The translations under genes and the position numbers were made by a program. Shown here one piece after another: positions 1 to 5,350 of a stretch of DNA of 17,253 bases (position 1 is the stretch's first letter; the number at the start of each line of letters is the position of its first letter). The DNA is from Haloarculaceae archaeon (GTDB lineage Archaea; Halobacteriota; Halobacteria; Halobacteriales; Haloarculaceae), in NCBI GenBank assembly GCA_018609665.1, contig JAHENN010000310.1:1-17253 (forward strand), read 5' to 3'. The notes below the pieces were generated by a model. The model was given only the letters and a program-made list of their open reading frames with translations, did no database searches and had not been told where the DNA came from.

Positions 1-320
1 AAGCGGAGCCCGAGCGCCAGCCCGAACCCGCCCCCGCTCCGGACGGCGACGACGAGGCCGAGGTACGCCGCGGCCCCGCCGACGGCCCCGGCGACGATGA
101 ACGGCGTCCGCCGGCCGGCCCTGTCGGAGACGGCCCCCCAGACCGTCGAGAAGAGGACGAACGCCGCCAGCTGGACCGCCAGGAACGCGGTGCCGGCGTC
201 GATGGTCGGCGCCGCCCCCAGGGCGGCGACCAGCTCCTCGACGCCCGGATACACCAGCAGCTGCGTGAACAGGACGACGAAGACGACGGCCGACAGCCGG
301 ACGCGCTCGCTGCGGCTCAC
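1..320 (-). CDS. MFS transporter, N-terminal part (truncated by window edge)
   Basis: Only the first 106 codons are present; the gene continues beyond position 1. The reverse-strand reading from a GTG at 320-318 begins VSRSERVRLSAVVFVVLFTQ. It gives a hydrophobic first membrane helix, an outward loop, a second helix (AFLAVQLAAFVLFSTVWG), and then the loop GAVSDRAGRRTPF. That loop matches major facilitator superfamily motif A (G-x3-D-R-x-G-R-R) between helices 2 and 3. A third helix follows. MFS proteins are single-polypeptide secondary transporters of the cytoplasmic membrane; the substrate cannot be inferred from this piece. The GTG start is supported by a TATA-like element 21-30 nt upstream, giving a leaderless transcript. 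The gene is divergent from the KaiC-like gene, with about 106 bp between the two starts. Confidence 0.85.
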   Translation of the reverse strand, partial: MSRSERVRLSAVVFVVLFTQLLVYPGVEELVAALGAAPTIDAGTAFLAVQLAAFVLFSTVWGAVSDRAGRRTPFIVAGAVGGAAAYLGLVVAVRSGGGFGLALGLR

Positions 321-340
321 GGCCGGACGTCGGGCTCGGC

Positions 341-350
341 GGTATAAATC
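341..350 (-). promoter_or_regulatory. TATA-like box of the MFS gene
   Basis: The reverse strand reads GATTTATACC, an AT-rich island in very GC-rich DNA, 21-30 nt before the GTG start at 320. This is the spacing expected for a haloarchaeal leaderless promoter. Confidence 0.6.
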
Positions 351-384
351 CGGCAGGGTCGCGGCCCGACCCGGCGGCCGAGGT

Positions 385-409
385 GTGCCGGACGTTTATG
401 TTCCGGCAC
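385..409. promoter_or_regulatory. Inverted repeat enclosing the TATA box of the KaiC-like gene (candidate operator)
   Basis: Perfect 8-bp arms, GTGCCGGA (385-392) and TCCGGCAC (402-409), are separated by 9 nt. The spacer carries the only AT-rich element before the KaiC-like gene, TTTATG at 395-400, which lies 27-32 nt before the chosen TTG start. A dyad wrapped round a TATA box suggests a binding site for a dimeric regulator that would block or assist TBP. The regulator is unknown. The symmetry and spacing are seen directly; the operator role is inference. Confidence 0.5.
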
Positions 410-426
410 GCCGTATCCGGGGTACT

Positions 427-1872
427 TTGACTCCCGACGACACCCGCGTCTCGCTCGGCGTCGACGGCGCCGACGAGGTGTTACACGGCGGTCTCCTGCC
501 GGCCCGGTCGTACATGCTCCGCGGCGGCGCCGGCACCGGCAAGACGATCCTCGGGCTCCACTTCCTGACCGCCGGGGCCGCGGTCGGCGACGACTGCCTG
601 TTCGTGGCCTTCGAGGAGTCGGCGGCCGACATCCGGTCGAACGCCGAGGCGCTGGGGTTCGACCTCGACGGCGTCGAGATACTGGACCTGAGCCCCGACG
701 CCAGCGAGTTCCTCGAGGAAGACCAGTACAGCGTCTTCGCGCCCGACGAGGTCGAGGACGCGTCGGTGACCGACCGGGTCGTCGAGGCCGTCGAACGGGT
801 CGACCCCGACCGGGTGTTCGTCGACCCGCTCACCCAGCTGCAGTACCTGTCGGCCGACGACTACCAGTTCCGCCAGGAGGTCGCGGGGCTGATGAGCTAC
901 CTCGAGAACCGGGGGGCGACGGTGCTGTTCACCACCCAGCCGACCCCGGACCGCCCCGACGACGACCTCCAGTACCTCTGTGACGGCGCGCTGTCGGTGG
1001 CCCGCTCGGAGCACGGCCGCTCGCTGACCGTCCTGAAGTTCCGCGGCTCGGACTTCCGGAGCGGGAGCCACACGCTCCGCATCGACGGGACGGGCCTGTC
1101 GGTCTTCCCGAAGCTCGTCCCCGGCGACCACGACGGCGAGATCTCCGACGAGCGGATCGGCTCCGGCGTCGAGGCGCTGGACTCGCTGCTCGGTGGCGGC
1201 ATCGAGCGGGGGTCGGTGACGGTCGTCAGCGGCCCCAGCGGTGTCGGCAAGACGACCACCGGGACGCACTTCCTCACGCAGGCGGTCGCCCGCGGCGAGG
1301 GGGCGGCGGCCTTCCTCTTCGAGGAGACGGAGGCGTCGCTCCGCTTCCGGTCGGAGGCTATCGGCCTCCCGGTCGAGGAGCAGACCGAGGCCGGCGACCT
1401 GAGCCTGGAGTACGTCGAGCCGCTGTCGCTGTCGCCCGACGAGTTCGCCGGCCGCGTGAAGGCGGTCGTCGACGACGGCGCCCGGGTCGTGATGATCGAC
1501 GGCACCGCCGGGTATCGGCTCTCGCTGCGCGGCCGCGAGGACGAACTCGTCGCGGAGCTGCACGCGCTGGTCCGGTACCTCCGCAACGAGGGCGTGACGG
1601 TCGTTCTAGCCGAGGAGGTCCGCAGCGTCACCGGCGAGTTCCAGCCCACCAGCGAGAACATCAGTTACCTCGCCGACAACATCCTCTTCTTCCGCTATCT
1701 GGAGGTCCGCGGCGAGATACGGAAGGCCGTCGGCGTGCTGAAGAAGCGGCTCGGGGACTTCGAGCCGGCGCTGCGGGAGCTCCGCATCACCGGCGACGGG
1801 CTGTGGATCGGTGACCCGCTCGAGGACCTCCGCGGCGTCCTGACCGGAACGCCCGAGCTGGACGACGACTGA
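427..1872 (+). CDS. KaiC-like double RecA-domain ATPase
   Basis: A 481-aa protein of the KaiC/RecA-superfamily ATPases with two tandem KaiC domains. Domain 1 (about residues 7-225) has Walker A GGAGTGKT (33-40), the paired glutamates of FEES (E63/E64) and a Walker B-like VFVDP (Asp133). Domain 2 (about 243-475) has Walker A GPSGVGKT (269-276), FEET (E299/E300) and Walker B VVMIDG (Asp358). Its end, YLEVRGEIRKAVGVLKKR, follows the KaiC CII pattern. Such proteins hydrolyse ATP as ring oligomers; in cyanobacteria KaiC is the clock core, while haloarchaeal homologues are mostly uncharacterised. The TTG start at 427 fits the usual family N-terminus and lies 27-32 nt after a TATA box. The open frame runs further upstream to position 97, but that part overlaps the divergent MFS gene. 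An in-frame GTG at 385 is an alternative. The next gene starts 13 nt after the stop, so the two are probably co-transcribed. Confidence 0.9.
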   Translation: MTPDDTRVSLGVDGADEVLHGGLLPARSYMLRGGAGTGKTILGLHFLTAGAAVGDDCLFVAFEESAADIRSNAEALGFDLDGVEILDLSPDASEFLEEDQYSVFAPDEVEDASVTDRVVEAVERVDPDRVFVDPLTQLQYLSADDYQFRQEVAGLMSYLENRGATVLFTTQPTPDRPDDDLQYLCDGALSVARSEHGRSLTVLKFRGSDFRSGSHTLRIDGTGLSVFPKLVPGDHDGEISDERIGSGVEALDSLLGGGIERGSVTVVSGPSGVGKTTTGTHFLTQAVARGEGAAAFLFEETEASLRFRSEAIGLPVEEQTEAGDLSLEYVEPLSLSPDEFAGRVKAVVDDGARVVMIDGTAGYRLSLRGREDELVAELHALVRYLRNEGVTVVLAEEVRSVTGEFQPTSENISYLADNILFFRYLEVRGEIRKAVGVLKKRLGDFEPALRELRITGDGLWIGDPLEDLRGVLTGTPELDDD

Positions 1873-1885
1873 CCGCGATGGCCCG

Positions 1886-3670
1886 ATGAGCGACCCCGAC
1901 GGGCGGCTGGACGCCCTCGAAACCACGACGCAGCGCGTGCTCCTGCTCGTGTCCGGGAACCGCGACCGCGAGCTGCTGGCCGACCGGCTGGCCGACCGCC
2001 ACGAGGTGGCCGCCGCGCGTCCGGACGACGACTGGGGTAGCTTCGACCTCTGTGTCGTCGACGCCTCGACCTACCGGCAGGTCGACGACGACCTCGCGGC
2101 GGAGAAGACGGCGGCCGACAGCTACCTGCCGGTGCTACTGCTCGTCCCCGACCGGTCGGGGCCCCGCGACGCCGAGTGGCTCGCCGGCGAGCTGGCGACC
2201 ACCGTCGACGACGTGCTCGTGGTGCCGGCGCCGAAACACGAACTCGACGCCCGGGCGGCGGCGCTGCTGCGGGCCCGCCGGCAGTCGCTGCGGCTGGCGC
2301 TGTACCGCCGGGCGATGGACGAGGCGACGGTCGGCATCACCATCGCCGACGCCGACCGCCCGGACAACCCGCTCGTCTACGCAAACGAGGGCTTCTGCCG
2401 GCTCACCGGCTACGACCGGGAGGCGGTGGTCGGCCGGAACTGCCGGTTCCTCCAGGGCCCCGACACCGACCCGGCGACGGTCGAGCGCCTCCGGGCGGCC
2501 ATCGACGCCGAGGAGTCGGTGACCGTCGAGCTGCTGAACTACCGGCCCGACGGCGAGCCGTTCTGGAACCTGCTGACGGTGACGCCGGTCCGCGACGACG
2601 ACGGCCGGGTGCGGAACTACCTCGGCTTCCAGCGGGAGGTCACCGACCGCGTCGAGCGCGAGCGCGAGCTCGAACAGTACGAGACCATCGTCGAGACGTC
2701 GACCGACCCCATCTACGTGCTCGACCCCGAGGGGCGGTTCGTCCGGGTCAACGACGCGATGCTCGAGGCCACCGGCCGCGACCGCGGGGAGCTGCTCGGC
2801 AGCCACGCCGCGACGGTGCTCGACGACGCGACCGTCGAGCGCTCCGAGCGGTTCATCCGCGAGCTGCTCGACGGCGACCGCCGGCGGGCGACCTTCGAGG
2901 GGGCCATGACGGCCGCCGACGGCACCAGCCGGGAGTTCGCCACCAGCCTCTCGCTGCTCCGGGAGGACGGCGAGTTCCGCGGGACCGTCGTCACCGCCCA
3001 CGACGTGACCGACCTCCGGAACCACCAGCGCCGGCTGTCGGTGCTCGACCGGGTGCTGCGGCACAACCTCCGCAACCGGATGAACGTCGTGTTGGGGTAC
3101 GCGAGGGAGGTGAGCGGCCACGACGACCCCGAGGTCGCGGCGCTCGGCGCTGCCATCGAGGACAACGCCGCCGAGCTGATGAGGCTGAGCGAGAGCGCCC
3201 GCGACTTCGAGAGCGTCATCTCCGGCACCGCGGGCCGACCCGCGCCGGTCGACGTCGCCGACCTCGTCGAGACGGCCGCCGCCGACGCCCGTCGACAGCA
3301 CCCCGACGCCGACGTCGCCGCCGACCTCCCGGAGTCGGCGCCGGCGCTGGCCAGCGAGCCGTTCGCCCTGGCCGTCGAGGAACTGCTGGAGAACGCCATC
3401 GTCCACAACGACGGCGACCCGACCGTCGAGGTCTCCGTCGCCGTCGACGACGATGCCGTCTCCGTCCGGGTCGCCGACGACGGCCCCGGCATCGACGACC
3501 TCGACCGGCGGGCGCTGCTGGCCGGCAGCGAGTCGCCGCTGGAGCACGCACAGGGGCTCGGCCTCTGGCTGGTCCGCTGGACCGTCGACGCCGCCGGCGG
3601 CGAGTTCGACGTCGCCGACGGCGACCCCCGCGGCACCGTCGTCACCGTCCGGCTCCCGCGGCCGCCGTGA
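1886..3670 (+). CDS. LOV/PAS sensor histidine kinase with degenerate receiver-like N-terminus
   Basis: A 594-aa soluble sensor kinase with no membrane segment. Residues 16-130 resemble a response-regulator fold: DLCVVD places Asp59 at the phospho-acceptor position and PAPKHEL supplies the conserved Lys117, but the acidic pair after strand 1 is replaced by VSGN. Residues about 140-258 form a LOV-type PAS domain with GRNCRFLQG (183-191, photoactive Cys186) and the flavin-contact residues Asn185, Asn218 (LLNYR), Asn228 (FWN) and Gln249 (GFQ). This fits FMN binding and a blue-light cysteinyl adduct. A second PAS spans about 265-378. The H-box LRHNLRNRMN (His393) is followed by a HATPase domain: N-box ELLENAIVHND (499-509), G1 DDGPGI (531-536) and G2 GLGLWL (557-562). 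ATG at 1886 is the first usable start; an ATG at 1878 opens only MAR then stop. Its position 13 nt behind the KaiC-like gene implies an operon and possibly a shared pathway. Confidence 0.92.
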   Translation: MSDPDGRLDALETTTQRVLLLVSGNRDRELLADRLADRHEVAAARPDDDWGSFDLCVVDASTYRQVDDDLAAEKTAADSYLPVLLLVPDRSGPRDAEWLAGELATTVDDVLVVPAPKHELDARAAALLRARRQSLRLALYRRAMDEATVGITIADADRPDNPLVYANEGFCRLTGYDREAVVGRNCRFLQGPDTDPATVERLRAAIDAEESVTVELLNYRPDGEPFWNLLTVTPVRDDDGRVRNYLGFQREVTDRVERERELEQYETIVETSTDPIYVLDPEGRFVRVNDAMLEATGRDRGELLGSHAATVLDDATVERSERFIRELLDGDRRRATFEGAMTAADGTSREFATSLSLLREDGEFRGTVVTAHDVTDLRNHQRRLSVLDRVLRHNLRNRMNVVLGYAREVSGHDDPEVAALGAAIEDNAAELMRLSESARDFESVISGTAGRPAPVDVADLVETAAADARRQHPDADVAADLPESAPALASEPFALAVEELLENAIVHNDGDPTVEVSVAVDDDAVSVRVADDGPGIDDLDRRALLAGSESPLEHAQGLGLWLVRWTVDAAGGEFDVADGDPRGTVVTVRLPRPP

Positions 3671-3687
3671 CCCCGGCGAATGCACAG

Positions 3688-3693
3688 CTATTA
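3688..3693 (+). promoter_or_regulatory. Possible weak TATA-like element for the zinc-ribbon gene
   Basis: CTATTA lies 25-30 nt before the ATG at 3718, in the 47-nt gap after the histidine kinase. The spacing fits a leaderless start, but the match is weak and read-through from the upstream operon is equally possible. Confidence 0.3.
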
Positions 3694-3717
3694 CCGACTC
3701 CGACCCCTATCGGAGAC

Positions 3718-3990
3718 ATGAGCGCCGAGCGCGCGTACCGGTGTTCGGGGTGTTTCGACCACACGGTCGACCGCCGGTTCGACACCTCGCACCTCTCGAC
3801 GAACTGTCCGGTGTGTGACTCCTTCGAGCGGTTCATCAACGACGACGTCGTCGCGCAGTTCCGGGCCTTCGAGGAGTCGCCGCCCGACGCCGTCGACTGG
3901 GAGCGACTCGACCGCCGGGAGCGGCTCCTCGTCAGCGAACGCGTCGTCCGAACCGACCACAACGTCGAGGACTTCGAGGTCACGGACTGA
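3718..3990 (+). CDS. Small zinc-ribbon protein (90 aa), function unknown
   Basis: The ATG at 3718 opens a 90-residue protein starting MSAERAYRCSGC. It has two CxxC knuckles, C9-x2-C12 and C30-x2-C33, separated by 17 residues, which is a typical zinc-ribbon spacing. An acidic, helical-looking C-terminal half follows (residues 36-75, with WERLDRRERLLVSERVV). Small zinc-ribbon proteins are numerous in haloarchaea and mostly have no known function; binding to protein or nucleic acid is possible. It lies 47 nt behind the histidine kinase on the same strand, so it could be a third gene of that operon or have its own weak promoter. The open frame extends upstream through the kinase gene, but that part is an out-of-frame shadow rich in Arg/Pro. 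I do not recognise a specific family. Confidence 0.75.
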   Translation: MSAERAYRCSGCFDHTVDRRFDTSHLSTNCPVCDSFERFINDDVVAQFRAFEESPPDAVDWERLDRRERLLVSERVVRTDHNVEDFEVTD

Positions 3991-4025
3991 CCGTCCGGCA
4001 GCGTACGGTTCGCTCTCGCCTCGTT

Positions 4026-4039
4026 GCACGGGCCGAGAG
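4026..4039 (-). repeat. Partial copy of the tRNA-Lys 3' end (short)
   Basis: GCACGGGCCGAGAG matches the last bases of the tRNA-Lys acceptor and T stem in tRNA orientation. With its flank (from 4019) it is 20 of 21 identical to 4169-4189, so the repeated unit extends past the tRNA into downstream DNA. Confidence 0.6.
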
Positions 4040-4061
4040 TGTGTCTGCTCGTCGCAGAACG

Positions 4062-4083
4062 CGGGTCGAGAGCGATTCGAACC
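4062..4083 (-). repeat. Diverged copy of the tRNA-Lys 3' end
   Basis: This 22-nt stretch matches the 3' end of tRNA-Lys (4281-4302 in the real gene) at 19 of 22 positions, same orientation. It has no D-arm or anticodon arm, so it is not a tRNA gene. Confidence 0.6.
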
Positions 4084-4126
4084 GAGCGGAGACGCTCCTG
4101 CTCGCTTCGCTGCGTATGCCGCGTCC

Positions 4127-4147
4127 CCCTGATTCAAATCCTTCTCT
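4127..4147 (+). repeat. T-arm-like fragment in opposite orientation (copy 1)
   Basis: The plus strand carries CCCTGATTCAAATCC followed by TTCTCT, resembling the TTCAAATCCCTCTC tail of tRNA-Lys read in sense. It is 19 of 21 identical to 4221-4241. Confidence 0.55.
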
Positions 4148-4178
4148 GCCGGCTCGCTCTGCTCACCGCCTCGCTGCA

Positions 4179-4200
4179 CGGGCCGAGAGGGATTTGAACC
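4179..4200 (-). repeat. Exact 22-bp copy of the tRNA-Lys 3' end
   Basis: These 22 bases are identical to the discriminator, acceptor 3' strand and T-arm 3' half of tRNA-Lys at 4281-4302, in the same orientation and 102 bp downstream of it. No other tRNA arms are present. Exact duplication of a tRNA 3' end is what att sites of tRNA-targeting integrases leave behind. Here the DNA between the copies is far too short for an element, so it would be a scar. Confidence 0.7.
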
Positions 4201-4206
4201 ACGGCT

Positions 4207-4219
4207 GGAGCAGAGCTCC
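4207..4219. repeat. Short hairpin (5-bp stem, 3-nt loop)
   Basis: GGAGC-AGA-GCTCC is a perfect stem-loop at the centre of the inverted pair formed by the tRNA-tail copies at 4179-4200 and 4221-4241. The whole stretch could fold into one longer imperfect hairpin. Confidence 0.4.
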
Positions 4220-4220
4220 T

Positions 4221-4241
4221 CCCTGATTCGAATCCCTCTCT
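4221..4241 (+). repeat. T-arm-like fragment in opposite orientation (copy 2)
   Basis: The plus strand carries CCCTGATTCGAATCCC followed by TCTCT, the second sense-oriented tRNA-tail-like fragment. It forms an imperfect inverted pair both with the copy at 4179-4200 and with the real tRNA tail. Confidence 0.55.
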
Positions 4242-4280
4242 CGCGTTCAGCGTCGCTCACGTTCGTTCGCGACAGCTTCA

Positions 4281-4354
4281 CGGGCCGAGAGGGATTTGAA
4301 CCCCCGACCATCTGGTTAAAAGCCAGAAGCTCTGCCAGACTGAGCTATCGGCCC
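4281..4354 (-). tRNA. tRNA-Lys (UUU anticodon)
   Basis: The reverse strand from 4354 folds as a complete cloverleaf. It has a 7-bp acceptor stem GGGCCGA/TCGGCCC, a D-arm containing AGCTCAGTCTGGCAGAGC, an anticodon stem TCTGG/CCAGA with loop CTTTTAA, and a T arm with loop TTCAAAT and one G-U pair. The anticodon TTT lies at 4318-4320, which decodes lysine AAA/AAG. The discriminator base is G. CCA is not encoded and must be added enzymatically, as is usual in haloarchaea. There is no intron. A TATA-like TTTAG lies about 27 nt upstream. The downstream side carries several partial copies of the 3' end. Confidence 0.97.
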
Positions 4355-4380
4355 GCGTCCCGCGATAGTCGTGGTTCGGG

Positions 4381-4388
4381 CTAAATCC
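4381..4388 (-). promoter_or_regulatory. TATA-like box of tRNA-Lys
   Basis: The reverse strand reads GGATTTAG, 27-34 nt upstream of the tRNA 5' end, in the 60-bp gap to the neighbouring gene. It is the only AT-rich stretch in that gap. Confidence 0.55.
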
Positions 4389-4414
4389 TTTCGGTCGGGT
4401 GTCCCCGCCCGCGG

Positions 4415-5062
4415 TTACCGGTAGGCCTCGAGGGCCTCGGCGATGACCGTCCCGGGGTCGGCGTCGTCCAGCGCCGCCCGGCGGCGGAGTTCGCGGTAGG
4501 CATCGGGCGGAAGCGAGACGGTCATCCGCCCGAGGTCGACGCCCTCGGCCGCGAGGGCCGCCTCGACGCTCTCGCCGTCGTTGACCCGGGAGGCGGCCGC
4601 CCGGACCTCCCTGACCGTGAGGTCGTGGTCCAGCGTCGCCCACGCGAGCAGGAACCGCGACTCGCCGGAGACGCGGGCGATGTGCTTGGCGGCCGTCGGG
4701 GCAATCTCGCCCAGGGCGACGTGCCGGCGGACCGACCGCGGCAGGTCGTGCACTCGGGCCCACTTCCGGATGAACGACACCGTCACGTCGCCGCCGGCGC
4801 GCTCGGCGGCGGTCTTGTACGACCCGGTACCGCGGACCAGCGCCGCACACGCCGCGGCCCCCCGGAGCATGACGACGTTGTCCTCGCTGCCGACGGAGTT
4901 GTTCGCGAACCGGCCGACCGTCTCGGCGGCCGTCGCGAGGCTCTCCTCGTCGGCGGGGTCGAACCGGACGGCGCGTTCGCCGGCGAAGCGACCACGGATA
5001 ACCGGATGACCGACCGGCGACTCGCGGTCGGCCGGCGGGTCGGCATCCGAGTTGTCACGCAT
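4415..5062 (-). CDS. Conserved haloarchaeal DNA-binding-like protein (possibly DUF7119)
   Basis: A 215-aa protein starting MRDNSDADPPADRES at the ATG 5062-5060. The middle (about residues 80-135) includes SYKTAAERAGGDVTVSFIRKW and then LPRSVRRHVALGEIAPTAAKHIARV. This resembles the helix-turn-helix core of ParB/KorB-type proteins, where a helix pair is followed by a 'gxI...Ah.ia' helix. The last 40 residues (GRMTVSLPPDAYRELRRRA onward) look like a ribbon-helix-helix motif: a short beta strand, SLPP, then two helices. Both parts suggest DNA binding. From memory it matches a haloarchaeal family labelled DUF7119; I could not verify the label and know of no tested function. The gene stands alone, reads toward tRNA-Lys, and has an AT-rich GCTTTTCTC about 27 nt upstream of its ATG. 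Confidence 0.8.
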   Translation of the reverse strand: MRDNSDADPPADRESPVGHPVIRGRFAGERAVRFDPADEESLATAAETVGRFANNSVGSEDNVVMLRGAAACAALVRGTGSYKTAAERAGGDVTVSFIRKWARVHDLPRSVRRHVALGEIAPTAAKHIARVSGESRFLLAWATLDHDLTVREVRAAASRVNDGESVEAALAAEGVDLGRMTVSLPPDAYRELRRRAALDDADPGTVIAEALEAYR

Positions 5063-5112
5063 CGAACTCGGCTACACGGAGCGAGGAGAAAAGCGTCCCG
5101 CCCCCGGCTCAG

Positions 5113-5235
5113 TCAGTCCTCGTCGCGCTCGTCGGACATGTGCTCCCAGATCTCGGTGCAGCCACAGCCGTCGTCGACGTCCTCGAGATGGCTGGTGTCG
5201 ACTTCTTCCTCGTCGTCGTCCGCAGGTCTGCTCAT
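5113..5235 (-). CDS. Small acidic Cys-containing protein (40 aa)
   Basis: The ATG at 5235-5233 opens a 40-residue protein: MSRPADDDEEEVDTSHLEDV, then DDGCGCTEIWEHMSDERDED. It is extremely acidic, as haloarchaeal proteins are, with one conserved-looking core DGCGCTEIWEHMS carrying Cys24 and Cys26, which could bind a metal or form a disulfide. The start overlaps the stop of the 28-aa gene upstream (ATGA), and a purine-rich GGAGGAG lies at 5238-5244, just before it, so translation is probably coupled. The annotated frame is only the 3' end of a much longer open frame whose upstream part is an antisense shadow. I do not recognise a named family. Confidence 0.65.
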   Translation of the reverse strand: MSRPADDDEEEVDTSHLEDVDDGCGCTEIWEHMSDERDED

Positions 5236-5318
5236 CGCTCCTCCGCCTCCTCGTACAGTTCGGGAGCGACGTCCGCCGAGGTGTGCTGCCGTCTGTCCTC
5301 CCGCTGTCGATCTCTCAT
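5232..5318 (-). CDS. Microprotein (28 aa) upstream of and overlapping the 40-aa gene
   Basis: The ATG at 5318-5316 opens 28 codons: MRDRQREDRRQHTSADVAPE then LYEEAEER, ending in TGA at 5234-5232, which overlaps the ATG of the next gene by ATGA. The N-terminal half is basic and the C-terminal half acidic. Support for a real gene comes from three points: a TATA-like CATTAAGAG lies 24-32 nt upstream of the ATG (leaderless spacing), the stop/start overlap is exact, and a ribosome-binding GGAGGAG within its last codons serves the next gene. It is too short for routine gene finders. The function is unknown; it could also act as a translated leader for the 40-aa protein. Confidence 0.5.
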   Translation of the reverse strand: MRDRQREDRRQHTSADVAPELYEEAEER

Positions 5319-5341
5319 CACCCGTCCGTTCTATTTCCGTC

Positions 5342-5350
5342 CTCTTAATG
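5342..5350 (-). promoter_or_regulatory. TATA-like box of the two-microprotein operon
   Basis: The reverse strand reads CATTAAGAG, 24-32 nt before the ATG at 5318. It is the clearest AT-rich island in the divergent gap 5319-5523. Confidence 0.55.

Noticed and set aside
97..426. Extended N-terminus of the KaiC-like frame
   Set aside because: It overlaps the divergent MFS gene and both promoters, and lacks family similarity. The TATA box before TTG 427 and the usual KaiC N-terminus support the shorter form.
2135..3685. A 516-codon minus-strand open frame over the histidine kinase
   Set aside because: Antisense shadow with no motif and biased Val/Gly/Arg composition; the plus-strand gene has every kinase and LOV motif.
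2176..3717. Upstream extension of the zinc-ribbon frame through the histidine kinase gene
   Set aside because: The sequence is almost entirely Arg, Pro, Gly and Ala and overlaps the kinase out of frame; only the part from ATG 3718 looks like a protein.
4026..4241. Additional tRNA genes
   Set aside because: The fragments carry only acceptor and T-arm 3' parts; no D-arm or anticodon arm can be found near any of them.
4019..4302. A CRISPR array
   Set aside because: Repeats are few, of mixed orientation, unequal in length and spacing, and clearly derived from the adjacent tRNA; no cas gene is present.
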